Assembly (NCBI RefSeq): GCF_023699985.2
Contig: NC_069686.1
Location: 10,361,843 to 10,425,842, forward strand
From: Odocoileus virginianus
Taxonomy: Eukaryota > Chordata > Mammalia > Artiodactyla > Cervidae
Direction: 5' to 3'
DNA: 64,000 nucleotides
Every line of letters starts with the position of its first letter. Position 1 is the stretch's first letter. Positions 47,203-58,967 of the stretch are shown here, in pieces. The notes beneath the pieces are model-generated. The model did no database searches. It saw only the letters and a list, made by a program, of their open reading frames with translations, and was not told where the DNA came from. Both the position numbers and the translations under genes were made by a program.

Positions 47203-47821
47203 ATAGATGGGGAAACAGTGTCAGACTTTATGTTTTTGGGCTCCAGAATCCCTGCAGATGGTGATTGCAGCCATGAAGTTAAAAGACTCTTACTTCTTGG
47301 AAGGAAGTTATGACCAACCTAGATAGCGTATTAAAAAGCAGAGACATTACTTTGCCAACAAAGGTACATTTAATCAAAGCTATGGTTTATCCAGTTGTCA
47401 TGTATGGATGTGGGAGTTGGACTGTGAAGAAAGCTGAGCGCTGAAGAATTGATGCTTTTGAACTGTGGTGTTGGAGAAGACTCTTGAGAGTCCCTTGGGC
47501 TGCAAGGAGATCCATCCAGTCCATTCTAAAGGAGATCAGTCCTGGGTGTTCATTGAAAGGACTGATGCTGAAGCTGAAACTCCAATATTTTGGCCACCTG
47601 ATGGGAAGAGCTGACTCATTGGAAAGACCCTGCTGCTGGGAAAGATTGAAGGCAAGAGGAGAAGGGGATGACAGAGGATAAGATGGTTGGATCGCATCAC
47701 CGACTCGATGGACATGAGCTTGAGTAAACTCCAGGAGTTAGTGATAGACAGGGAGGCCTGGCGTTCTGTGATTCATGGGGTTGCTAAGAGTCAGACACGA
47801 CTGAGCAATTGAACTGAAACT
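46103..47821 (+). mobile_element. BovB RT region to 3' end
   Basis: Sense BovB part of the rearranged copy, ending in 'gaactgaaactgaaa'. The 8-bp motif gaaaatga occurs at both outer ends (45312-45319 and 47822-47829), consistent with one insertion that includes the inverted segment. Confidence 0.95.
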
Positions 47822-47829
47822 GAAAATGA

Positions 47830-48517
47830 TGCTAGTCTTATAAGAATCCATATGCCCACAAATGGGGCAGTTTGAGAAAGTTGAACTAGAACTTGACCTA
47901 GGATAAAATTTCTTCTGAGCCTATCTTCCTTCAATCCTACATATACTTTAGGCTTTTTCTGAGAATTAAACGCGTAAATGTATATAAAATGTCTTGCGTG
48001 TTATAGGCATTAGCCAGTATCTATTTGATGATGATAATCCAAAATAATGACTTCTGTAAACGTCTCCGAGAACGATTTTGCTTTTAGTCTTCTCTCTTTC
48101 ATCTGTTATGCACACAAGCATTAATCTTTCTATGATATCTTTTCAAAATTTGTCTCCTGAATTAAAATGATTCCTAAATGATTTCCTGTTGTACAGATAG
48201 GATATAATATTTTAATGATCTGAATCTATAGATGGTGTTGAGACAAAGTTTCCTCTGTTGGGATCATCCAGAAATAGGGGTAAAGATTACATTGAACCAT
48301 CATAAATTTAATTCTTTCACATTAATGTTCTACTAATTTTTACACAGCATTCATTCATGCACATACAACCCAAATAACAAAAAAGATTCAAATGTGGCAT
48401 CTCCAGCAAACCTGTACCTATATTTATGCTTCTTTTTCTTAATCTAAGTTGTACTGAAAATTTACCTGATGGTTTATTATTTAACTCTTGTATGATGGAT
48501 ATTTAAAATGCAGTGGT
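47830..48517. other. No gene recognised
   Basis: AT-rich unrecognised DNA between the BovB and a very short L1 insertion. Confidence 0.5.
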
Positions 48518-48529
48518 AAAGACATGACC

Positions 48530-48650
48530 CTCTATGGTTGGTTCACTTTGCTTTCCACTTGAAATTATCACAACAGTGCTAATCGGCTATACACTGATGT
48601 AAAATAAAAAGCTAAAAAAATGCAGACAAAAAAAATGAGTTAAAAAAAAA
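48530..48650 (+). mobile_element. L1 3' end, 121-bp insertion
   Basis: L1-type 3' terminus ('cactttgctttccacttgaaattatcacaacagtgctaatcggctatac') with an A-rich tail. A perfect 12-bp duplication, aaagacatgacc, flanks it at 48518-48529 and 48651-48662. Confidence 0.9.
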
Positions 48651-48662
48651 AAAGACATGACC

Positions 48663-51487
48663 TTGTCTCTCAAATATATTGAAGACTCAGGGGAATGTCA
48701 GTAGGGTTTATTTGAAAGCAGATGCTGAGACAGAGTTGGGAGCAGAAAAGGGTTATTAGAGGGAAGGGCTATGGGTGATAAAAAGAGGAGGAGGAAGAGG
48801 ACTGGGCAGGGAGAATTTCCAAGATTTTGCCCAGATATGGCAAAACCTTGGTCAGCATACTGGGGAACTGCAGAGGAAACTCTGCCTCTTAGAGGAGGCC
48901 TGCATTGGCAGAAATGGCCAGGCTCCAGTGCCCCTGCCGAGCTAGATCACCAGGTGCTAGCCGGGAAGGACACGGCCTTCCTTATAAGCTCAGGAAGATC
49001 GTGAAGGTGTAACAGCTGGAGGCTCTCAGCTCACTACACTCCTTACAGCTGAATAAGGTTTTCTTGAAGGAACAACTGAGCAGCAAGCTTCCATAGCTTC
49101 CATGGGGAGGAAAAGGTACACACACACACACACAGAGTACAATTTTCATGCCACAAAGAATAATAGAACTACATATAAGCTAAATTAATGAATCAATGCT
49201 AAGAAATACAGCATTGAGCACAAGTCGCTTTGCATCTCATTAGAACTTCCAAGAGTGAAAAATCAAGTAGTTCAAGGGGCATGTTGTGATCAGCATTTTT
49301 CGACACAATTTAAAAAAATTTAAAATTATTGTTTTTAAGCCTTAGTTAAAACTTCTGATTCCATAATTGCAATTTTCTGACTGAGGGGCTGGATGATTAA
49401 CTTAACATACTTTAGTTAGATAAAAAATAAACCCTTGGTTTATAAATTCATTCAGAAGCTCTCAAAAGGGAATTCCATGAGTGTTAGTAACATGGAATAT
49501 TAACCTATGTGTATTACATTTTTTTCCATTTTCAAGCTCATTAGGGAGAAATAGGATAAATAAAATAGACATAGATCTTTTCTGCAAAATTTCTTAAGGA
49601 CTTTGATGTGCAAATATACACTATAATTTCAAATGATAGAAGGGGCAGGTTAAACAGTATATATGGAATTTCTTACACTTAATGGAATACAGGAGAAAAA
49701 CTAGATTGGGAATTGCTGAACTAATGAACTTGAAGTTTATCCATATGAAGTAATTTAGTTAATCATTCCAATTTTTAAAAACATCCAAAAATTAGACTAA
49801 TTATTTTATCTGCGTATCTGACATTAGCTAGACAAAGTCCAAGTTTCTGTTTCATTGTTAAAGGAAAATGTTCTTTCTGACATAAATCATATATTTTGAA
49901 ACCATTAGTTAATAACACTAACTAGAGGCTAAAGGCAGCTATAATTATTTGTATCATCATCTGGAATTGGCTTTCCTTTTAATAGAGCCCATTTGCACTA
50001 TAATAAAAAGCATGATAGGAACTGATTAAAGCTGGCTGGAACAGTTTTCATTTAAGAATTTCTCTTCCTGTGTCAGCCAATGTTTCTCTCTTAATGTTAT
50101 TTTAATGCAGTCGTTTTGTGTTTGAAAATGAAGGCAATCATGTCAGTCCACGAGTTGGCAAAAGACAGTAATTGATTTTTACAAATCAGTCACCTTTAAA
50201 AATCCATATAAGATGAATATTTATTATTTTTACAAGTACAAATCACTTTCTTTAGAAGCAAGAATAAATGCACAATAAAGCAATGTATTTTGAAAGAATG
50301 GAAATGTAAGAAATAGCTTGCTTTAATGTGTTCCCTACATTGTGTCATTGTAATAAACATTCCTCATTGATTATTTCTCCCACAGTATCAGCAATTTTCA
50401 TTAGCTTGCAATGTGACAAATGCAAAAACTGACAAACTTTAAAAATGATACACTCTGGAACCACCTTTTCCTCATTGAGTTACTGCAACTCACATGTAAC
50501 AGTACAAATTTGTCTAACTTCACTAATAGAAGTGTTCCTATAACCCTACACAGAAATGATTTGGGGAAATTCAATCATAATATACTTATATGGGGCAAAG
50601 TTTTTCGAACTTGTGTTCCACAGAGTCTTTGGGGAAGGATGCAGAGAATTACCATCTTGGTTGCCCCAAGATGGTGGGGCAAAGAAAGGCACGCTGGATG
50701 GGTGCTGAACTTATCCTATGCCTCTCCTTTTACAGGGCAAGTTACATATTGGAGTTCTATAATTCATTTGTGATAATAAAAGCAAAACAAAACAAAATAT
50801 AATTCCAAATGAACAAATTTTACTAGGTGTATTTTTCATTTGTGAATGTGTATCATCAGGAACCCTTTGAAATATAAGCAACAAATTATATAAATAAATG
50901 AACTTTTTACATAAAAAACAATGTTCACCAGAATATCTTGAATAAAGCAAACTTGTTTATACCATAAAGATAATAAAATATTCTTGGATAACCAAAAGCC
51001 CTTAATAAGATTTGAAGGTTTTTTTCCTTCCTTTCATTTTCTTTCACATCCTTAAGGTCATAAGGGAAGTAGGAGTGAAAATAGTTCCAGGAAGTCTATG
51101 CTAAAGGCTAAAGTTGACAAAAAAGATGATTATTATTATGTTTTACCAAGCTCAAGATAGCCAACCTAAGGTAGCAGGGTAAACAATTATTCAATCAATG
51201 GTGTTGACTTTCCACGTTAGAAATATATATAAAGTTTCCTCCAGATTCAACTCTTGTACTACATTTCATTCTTAGAGGAGAGCAATTCTTTAATTTCTCA
51301 CTAGTTTCAAGTCATGTCCTACCAGAACTACTGCCAATCTTGGCATTTAGCTCCCCAGCAATAATTAACTTGATAGAATAAAGGTTAAAAGACCTTCAAA
51401 AAAATGTGACCAGATATTCAAACAGGTAGTATACACTTTTTGACAGCAGGTTATAGACATGTTAAGGCAAATCACATCCAATTTAGT
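48663..51487. other. No gene recognised; CA run at 49117-49132
   Basis: Segment 48690-49110 is more GC-rich and contains a 77-codon frame (48771-49004) without a recognised domain; it may be an old LTR-like repeat. A short CA microsatellite follows at 49117-49132. The remaining ~2.3 kb is AT-rich and almost free of recognised repeats. Confidence 0.45.
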
Positions 51488-51640
51488 AGGGCTTCTATAC
51501 AGTCCATGGAATTCTCCAGGTCAGAATACTGGAGTGGGTAGCTGTTCCCGTCTCCAGGGGATCTTCCCAACCTAGGCATTGAACCCAGGTCTCCCGCATT
51601 ACAGGTGGATTCTTTAGCAGCTGAGTGACCAGGGAAGCCC
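51488..51640 (-). mobile_element. Bov-tA SINE, partial
   Basis: Antisense ruminant SINE, from 'cttctatacagtccatggaattctccagg' to the head 'gagtgaccagggaagccc'. It lacks the 3' end. No clear target-site duplication. Confidence 0.9.
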
Positions 51641-51959
51641 AGTAGGGATTCTAGATGAGTCCCAACTAGAGGAAATAGATTCCTATGAGCTAAGAAATTG
51701 GAAACAGGTTTCCCTAAGGCTGACAGAAAAGGATGTGGCCCACTCACCTATTTCTCAGCCAAAATATTTGTTTTAAGGCTACAACAGCAAGTCTGTAACC
51801 CTGAACATAAGAAAATGAATATTTAGAATACAGTTCTCTTCCAGGTGTATTTAAAAAGGCTCATTCAACCAACAAGTTGAATTTTTAGCTCAGTGATCTC
51901 AACTCACCATATTTTAGAGGAGGTTTCTCAGTCATTCAGAAATAAAGCATAGCCAAAGG

Positions 51960-51963
<4 letters not shown>
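51641..51963. other. No gene recognised
   Basis: Unrecognised spacer between a SINE and a TG microsatellite. Confidence 0.5.

Positions 51964-52018
<55 letters not shown>
51964..52018. repeat. (TG)n microsatellite, 27.5 units
   Basis: Uninterrupted TG dinucleotide array, the longest in the window. Arrays of this length and purity are usually variable in length among individuals. Confidence 0.98.
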
Positions 52019-52020
<2 letters not shown>

Positions 52021-52499
52021 TTGGTATTGGTTTAAAAGTTCTGATTTTAGTTGTGTAATCTCAACCTGAATCACCCAATCATTTCTGTAAACCCCCAGGA
52101 AGAAAGGTCCTGCCATTTTCTAGGATCAGGGGAGACTGCTGGCTCCCAGCATTGTCTCCTCCCTGGGAGTAGAACTCATTATTAAACTGAGGAGTAGAAT
52201 AAGAATTACTGTAGACCATCCTAGAGTAAGTGGAGTTGGATCATGGCCAAAGAAATTTCATGATCAGAGGCAATGCTGCTTCTACTGGGTGGAAGATGAG
52301 GGTAGACAGATTGAGGCAGGTTCTTTTGGTTCAGGTTCGGGGAGAATGCTATAAAAGTTTGGAATCAACACTGTGGACTCAGTCCTGAAAGTAAACTAAG
52401 TTGTCCTAGAATGATTTTAATCGCCTTAGTTTTCTTCTGAAGAGATGGAAAACCCCAGCTTTGGCTGCTGCCCTGGGTCCTTTGATTTTTTTTTTTCTA

Positions 52500-52557
52500 A
52501 GTCTCCTTCCTTGGCAGGCAGATTCTTTTATCATTGAGCCACCAAGGAAGCCCTTTA
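52500..52557 (-). mobile_element. Bov-tA SINE head fragment
   Basis: About 55 bp of antisense SINE head ('ggcaggcagattcttttatcattgagccaccaaggaagcccttt'). The preceding T-run (52486-52495) is not part of the SINE. Confidence 0.75.
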
Positions 52558-54684
52558 AGATGAACAGAGAGAGACCAAAATCAACCTATTATTGTTATTT
52601 TTTTTTTTATGGAATGGAGTTAGTAGGTGGGGAGGTTAGACTCCATCTCATAAGTTATTGTGTAAAGTTCTGGAAGCTAATTTCTAAAAATTCTTTAAAA
52701 TTGGTAATGCTTGTTAAGTGTTTAGAGGAGAACTGGGAGATAAAATAAGAATTGCAAGAGGGCTTTATTATATAGTATTTTGAATCTTCAAGTATGTGAT
52801 ATATTAACTATCCCAACAAACAAAAATAAAAGAAAAACATAAATAAACTTCCTATGGGAAGAACCAGTTTTAGCCATAAAATGAAAACAAATATACAGAA
52901 TTCTCTTCTTGAATTGCTTTCCATTTCCTAACCAATAGAATCTTAATAGCACCCCAATGATATATATATACCCTTGCCATAACCCCATGCTCTCCTCTGT
53001 TCCTGAACCTAGCATAGTCCCCTATACATACTAACCATACAAAATTATATACAAAACTAGTTTCCCCTCCCTACATTTGTTACTTCTCTTGAATTTAACT
53101 TTGCTAGCTAAGGATCATCAACAGGTAGTATGTTAAATGTTAAAGAAGGGAGTTTTCTGTGTCATGGGATGGAAAGCAGACTTACCCTCCAACGTGCGAC
53201 TTAAGGGTCTAGACCTCTTCTATTAAGAATATAAAAGCTTCTATTGCACCTGAACAGGCAGACTACTGAATGATATGTGTTATTGCATATCATAGAGCAA
53301 TCTCCACATATCATGCAGTCAACATGTAAACAAGACCTTGGAAATCAGAATGTTGTGGCTTAGACTTAACTAGCTGTCAGTTAATTTCTCTGAAACCCAA
53401 TCCAGTTATCTATGAACAAGGATATAAAGTGCGTCAGGAGGTTTATAGAAAACACATTTATGTGCATCACCTGACTCACTGCAGGTACTTCTTTACTAGC
53501 TATTAAAATTAATATAGCCCATTCATTTGGTGCCATTTTCATGCCAGACCTGCTCATGGGGACCTACATGCCTTCCTACTTCATACAATTAGGAATCAAT
53601 ACCTTTCCTTGAAATATGTCGGAAACATAAGTGTGAACTTTAAATAGTGAGCTTCATGGTGTTTGAAGCTTATGTTATCTGGGTCAAGGGATAGTAAATG
53701 TGAGTCAAAGACTATTTTTTTTAAAAACTGCATGATTAACTCTAAGCAAGTGACAGAACCCCAGCCTCTTCATGACTTTTAAGTTAATAATGTCAACAGA
53801 TACTTTGAGAAATCTACATATGTGAGAAAGAGTATTTATTCTGGGGAAAAAAAAATGCCACCCTTATTGAGACCTCTATCCTTTATTAGCCCAGCTGCTG
53901 TGTGGACCCAAGAACATTTCCTGGGTGATTTGTATCTTCTTCTAAAGTAATGAAGCCATGTATTCTGACACCTGGTACCACCTGCTCCTGGTAAGTGAAA
54001 TGGCTTTGCAGCCTTCTTGACTTTCAATGAGAAGATAAAATGATCCTGTGCAGATAGGAGAGCATCCTATGGGGATGTGGTAGCAGGAAGAGGAATAAAT
54101 TAAGAAGTCCTTCTCTATGCCCTTAGGTAAAAACAGACTTAAGAGATTTAAAATGTTGAACTTTGGGTCAGCTGGGCAATCAAATAAGCAGCTGAAAGGA
54201 TCTAGAGGGAATTTGATGACAGATATTTGAGGTTCAACTGTCAAGAGGGTTTGGATATTTTATCATAATTCCAGGGTCAGGATGATTTACAGTAAATATT
54301 CCTCAAGACTCAAAGGATTCTTTTTATTAATAAAAAGTAAATATAATTTTAAAATTGGGTCTATTTCCCTCTTGTTTTTTGTTTAAATACATATCTTAGA
54401 AGATGAAAAACAGATACTAATGTTGAAATGCCCTCTTCCAGAATACATCTTATTTCATTGGCTAAAATCCTAATTTCACAGTGGGCAAAGCAAAGAGGTG
54501 GTCAAAGGAAGATACCTAATATGTACTAGAAAAAGTAGACGTGAACTTTATGAGTATTCTCAGTTTTGGGGCATTCTATTTAGGTAGAAGACACATTCAA
54601 GTAGTGGCATATCTGCAACTTTAGCTCTTTTTACTACATATTTTTATGCCCTCAAAGAGACAGATATTTGAAAGGCAGCAACTG
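52558..54684. other. No gene recognised
   Basis: 2.1 kb without a recognised repeat beyond a short TA run near 52961-52970. Small frames (52788-53015, 53836-54027, 53942-54244) have no domain. Confidence 0.5.
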
Positions 54685-54895
54685 TCACTTGTTAAAGAGC
54701 AGGAGTGACTATCTGAAGTCAAATGCTGGTTCTATCACTTCTCAGTTGTGTGAACTCTCTGGCTCATTTTCCCTAATTGTAAATGCAAATATTAATAGTA
54801 TTTTGTTCATAAGATTCTAGCTAACACTGAAACAGCTAATTCATGTAAAGGACTTAGAAATTGCAAGGCACATAGTAGGTGTTTGGCATACATTG
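54685..54895 (+). mobile_element. MIR SINE
   Basis: Sense MIR: 'gtcaaatgctggttctatcacttctcagttgtgtgaactc' near 54719, then 'ttccctaattgtaaatgcaaatattaatag', and the end 'aaggcacatagtaggtgtttggc'. Confidence 0.85.
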
Positions 54896-55261
54896 GTTAA
54901 CAACTTAAAAATTATACACATCTATTTCTATTTTGATTCTTTTTTGTTGGAAATTTTTGTGCTGATGTTAGTCCCTTTAGTTGTTACTTCTTTTAAAATC
55001 CTTTCAGTTTTTTTCACCAGGTGCTTATCATTCATCATAATAACTACATTGATGATAACAATAGCTCGATTTATTGGTCTCTTGTATCTCACAGCCTTTG
55101 CATCATCATCTCATTTACTGCTAGGCTAGAAGAATCCAGAATTCTTAACATACCTTGTAGCACCTTCATGATTTTCTCTCCCTTCTCATCTCTCATCACT
55201 GTTAAGCATGTCAGATTTGTGTTGTCAAAACAACTCAGGTGATTTCCAACTGCATATAGTT
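54896..55261. other. No gene recognised
   Basis: AT-rich, unrecognised. Short frames only. Confidence 0.5.
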
Positions 55262-55331
55262 GGCTCTTTTTTTTTTAAATAATTTTTATTGGGGTATAGT
55301 TAATTTACAATGTTGTGTTATTTTCAGGTGT

Positions 55332-55352
55332 TTGTGTGTGTGTGTGTGTGTG
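55332..55352. repeat. Short (TG)n at the SINE tail
   Basis: TG run at the tail of the antisense Bov-tA, so it probably grew from the tail of that SINE. Confidence 0.85.
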
Positions 55353-55570
55353 TGCGCGCGCTAAGTCACTTCCGACTCTTTGTGACCCTATGGACTGTAG
55401 TGAAACAGGCTCCTCTGTCTCTGGGGATTGATTCTCCAGGGATGAATACTGGAGTGGGTTGCCATGCCCTCCTCCAGGGGATCTTCCCAAGCCAGGGATT
55501 GAATCCGCGTCTCTTATGTCTCCTGCATTGGCTGGCAGGATTTTTACGACTAGCACCACCTGGGAAGTCC
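55353..55570 (-). mobile_element. Bov-tA SINE
   Basis: Near full-length antisense SINE, from 'gcgcgctaagtcacttccgac' to 'gcaccacctgggaagtcc'. Flanking L1 motifs tttcaggtgt (55322-55331) and tttccaggtgt (55572-55582) look like a diverged target-site duplication. Confidence 0.95.
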
Positions 55571-55739
55571 ATTTCCAGGTGTACAACAAAGCAAATTACT
55601 TATGCATATACATGTACATCCATTCTTCTTTAGATTCTATTCCCATATGAGTCATTATGGAATACTGAGTTCCCTTTGCTATACAGTAGTTTCTTGTAAT
55701 AGTTACCTTCTTTTATATACAGAGGTGTGTATATATTAA

Positions 55740-55962
55740 GGTGAGCTTCCCAGGTAGCACTAGTGGTAAAGAACCTGCCTGTGAATGCAAGGAGACGTAA
55801 GAGACACGGGTTTGATCCCTGGGTTGGGAAGATCCCATGGAGAAGGAAATGGCAATCCACTCCAGTGTTCTTGCCTGGAGAATCCCAGGGATGGGGGAGC
55901 CTGATGGGCTACAGTCATGGGGTCATAAAGAGTTGGACATGACTGAAGTGACTGAGCACACA
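55740..55962 (+). mobile_element. Bov-tA SINE
   Basis: Full-length sense SINE with 'ggtttgatccctgg' as B-box region and a 'gagcacaca' end. A perfect 12-bp duplication, tgtatatattaa, flanks it at 55728-55739 and 55963-55974. Confidence 0.97.
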
Positions 55963-56598
55963 TGTATATATTAATTCCAGTTTCCCAATATATCCATTTC
56001 CCTTTCATCCAAAACAAGTTTGTTTTCTACATCTGTGATTCTATTTCTGTTTTGTAAATATGTTTATGTGCCTTTTTTAAGCATCACATGTAAGTGATAT
56101 ATGATATTTGCCTCTCTCTGACTTATTTCACTCAGTTTGACAATCTTGAGGTGCATACATATTGTTGCAAATGGCATTGTTTCATTCTTTTTAATGACTA
56201 AATAATATTCCATTATATAGATAGATAGATTGCATCTTCTTTATCCATCCCTTTGTTGATGGACATTTAAATTGCTTCCATGTCCTGATTATTGTAAATA
56301 GTGCTGCAATGAACCCTGGGGTACATGTATCTTTTTGAATTATAGTTTTCTCTGGATATATGCCCTGGAGTGGGAATGCTGGATCATATGGTAGCTCTCT
56401 ATTTGGTTTCTTCTTTTAAGGAACTTTCATACTGTTCTCAATAGAGGCTCCACATTCCCACCAACAGTATAGGAGGATTCACTTTACTCTATATCCTCTC
56501 CAGCATTTATTGTTTGTAGATTTTCTGATGGCCATTCTGACAAGTCTGTGGTGATATCTCTTTGTATTTTTGATTTGCATTTCTCTAATAATTAGTGA

Positions 56599-57706
56599 GA
56601 GTTCCAGAAAAACATCTATTTCTGCTTTATTGACTTTGCCAAAGCCTTCGACTGTGTGGATCACAATAAACTGGAAAATTCTGAAAGAGATGGGAATACC
56701 AGACCACCTGACCTGCCTCAAGAAACCTGTATGCAGGTCAGGAAGCAACAGTTAGAACTGGACATGGACCAATAGACTGGTTCTAAATAGGAAAAGGAGT
56801 ACATCAAGGCTGTATATTGTCACCCTGCTTATTTAACTTCTATGCAGAATACATCATGAGAAATGCTGGGCTGGAAGAAGCACAAGTTGGAATCAAGATT
56901 GCCGTGAGAAATATCAGTAACCTCAGATATGCAGATGACACCACCCTTATGGCAGAAAGTGAAGAGGAACTAAAAAGCCTCTTGATGGAAATGAAAGAGG
57001 AGAGTGAAAAAGTTGGCTTAAAGCTCAACATTCAGAAAACTTAAGATCATGGCATCTGGTCCCATCACTTCATGGGAAATAGATGAGGAGACAGTGGAAA
57101 CAATGTCAGACTTTATTTTGGGGGGCTCCAAAATCACCGTAGATGGTGACTGCAGCCATGAAATTAAAAGACGCTTACTCCTTGGAAGGAAAGTTATGAA
57201 CAACCTAGATAGCATATTAAAAGCAGAGACATTGCTTTGCCAACAAAGGTCCGTCTGGTCAAGGCTATGATTTTTCCAGTGGTCATGTATGGATGTGAGA
57301 GTTGGGACTGTGAAGAAACCTGAGCACCGAAGAATTGATGGTTTTGAACTGTGGTGTTGGAGAAGACTCTTGAGAGTCCCTTGAACTGCAAGGAGATCCA
57401 ACCAGTCCATCCTAAAGGAGATCAGTCCTGGGTGTCCACTGGAAGGACTGATGCTGAAGCTGAAACTCCAATACTTTGGCCACCTCATGCAAAGAGTTGA
57501 CTCATTGGAAAAGACCCTGATGCTGGGAAGGATTGGGGGCAGGAGGAGAAGGGGACGACAGAGGATGAGATGGATGGATGGCATCACCGACTTGATGGGC
57601 ATAAGTCTGAGTAAACTCCGGGACTTGGTGATACAGGGAGGCCTGGTGTGCTGCGATTCATGGGGTTGCAAAGAGTTGGACACGACTGAGCGACTGAACT
57701 GAACTG
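56599..57706 (+). mobile_element. BovB 3' third inside L1
   Basis: Sense BovB from the RT motif A region to the 'gaactgaactga' end. Duplications aataattagtga (56587-56598) and aataattaatga (57707-57718) differ at one base. L1 sequence on the two sides is continuous. Confidence 0.97.
56600..57702 (+). pseudogene. BovB reverse transcriptase end, broken
   Basis: Starts in the RT palm with FQKNIYFCFIDFAKAFD and keeps YADD (56928-56939, inside open frame 56817-57044). Stops and frameshifts follow: a stop in the IQKT region at 57042-57044, an altered FLGSKITADGD region near 57115, and separate C-terminal frames 57049-57270 and 57451-57702 (LQYFGHLMQRVDSL). Fingers and endonuclease are missing because of 5' truncation. 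Confidence 0.9.
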
Positions 57707-58377
57707 AATAATTAATGATGTTGAGCATCTATTCATGTGTTGCTTGGCCATCTGTTTGTCTTCTTTGGAGAAATGTCTGTTTAGATCTTCCACCCATTTT
57801 TTTGATCAGATGGTTTGCTCTTTTCTATACTGAGCAGCACATACTGTCAGTGTATTTTGGAGGTCAATCCCTTGTTGGTTTCTTCATTTCCAAATATTTT
57901 CTCCCATCCTGTGCGCTGTCTTTTCATTTTGTTTCTGGTTTCCTTTGCTGTGCAAAAACTTCTAAGTTTAATTAGTTCCCATTTGCTTATTTTTGTTTTT
58001 ATTTTCATTATCCTAAGAGGCAGATCAAAAAAGATTTTGCTGCATTTTATGCCAGAAAGTGTTCTATGTTTTCCTCTTTACATTTAGGTCTTTAATCCAT
58101 TTTGAGTTTATTTTTGTATATGGTGTTAGAGAACATTCTAATTTCATTCTCTTACACACGGCTGTCCAGTTTTCTCAGGATCACTCATTGAAAGAGACTG
58201 TCTTTTCTCAAATTGTATATTCTTACCTCCTTTGTCATAGATTAGGTGATCACAGGTGTGGATTTACCTCTGGACTGTCTATCCTGTTCCATTGATCTAT
58301 TAGAATGCAAAAACTGCTGCTATCTACTGACAAACACAATATGTACTTTAAGATTCAGGTCAATTACTTGCTATTTC

Positions 58378-58435
58378 AACCACTACAACATTGTAACTTA
58401 ATTAGCCTCCAACTAAAATAAATAAATTAAAAAAA
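58378..58435 (+). mobile_element. L1 3' terminus, very short
   Basis: The last ~60 bp of bovine-type L1 ('aaccactacaacattgtaacttaattagcctcc') with an A-rich tail; no clear target-site duplication. It faces the end of the antisense L1 at 58305, and about 70 bp of unrecognised sequence separates them. Confidence 0.75.
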
Positions 58436-58664
58436 ATCCTGTGCTCTATGTACTAGCAGATTGTTTTCTGTAGCAGTTATTATGGTAATGTGCAAAAATT
58501 AAGCCCCAACGTAATCATCTCAGAGTTTTATTATGCTCCCCAACTTGCCTCTCTTACGATTCCCTGGTCTTCTTCTAAAACCTATTATAATTATGATAAA
58601 ACTTTGCTGCATTTTTTGTGCCATTATTATCATTAAATAAGCCCCCTAATGCCACACTCTCTTG

Positions 58665-58885
58665 TGGTGATGAAGATTCCGCTGTCTGGAGCCAGGACGT
58701 CTGGGTCCAAATCCCAGTGCCAGTATAGTGCCACCTTGGCCATCTTTCTTTCTCTAAGCCTCAGTTTTCTCATCTTAAAAAGAGGATAGTTATACAAAAC
58801 CTTTTATAGCATTTTCTGGAGGATTAGATGAGAGTGTTTTTAAAACGGTTGCTCTGGTGCCTGCTTCCTACATATGCTCAATATG
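58665..58885 (+). mobile_element. MIR SINE
   Basis: Sense MIR: 'gatgaagattccgctgtctggagccaggacgtctgggtccaaatccc' near 58669, 'ctctaagcctcagttttctcatctt' near 58753, 'ttttctggaggattagatgagag' near 58812. Confidence 0.95.
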
Positions 58886-58932
58886 CTCTATAAATATTAT
58901 CTATGGTTAATCGTGAAATAAAATAGGCCAGA

Positions 58933-58967
58933 CTTCTCTCTCTCATCTCTCTCTCATCTCTCTCTAT
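58933..58967. repeat. (CTCTCTCAT)n-like pyrimidine repeat
   Basis: Imperfect tandem CT-rich repeat followed by a short CA run. Confidence 0.8.

Larger units (their letters stand above)
55262..58305 (-). mobile_element. L1 LINE, 5'-truncated, with three nested insertions
   Basis: Antisense L1, its 3' end at left ('tttttattggggtatagttaatttac' near 55287) and its ORF2 part at right ('gttcattgatctatta' type end near 58290-58302). L1 pieces: 55262-55331, 55571-55739, 55963-56598 and 57707-58305. Between them sit a Bov-tA (-), a Bov-tA (+) and a BovB (+). Without these the L1 is about 1.5 kb. ORF2 is broken throughout, e.g. frame 57815-58087 is antisense noise. Confidence 0.95.

Noticed and set aside
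58306..58435. Antisense L1 plus the forward L1 tip at 58378 as a further twin-primed copy
   Set aside because: About 70 bp of unrelated sequence lies between them and no shared duplication was found; two separate events are more likely.
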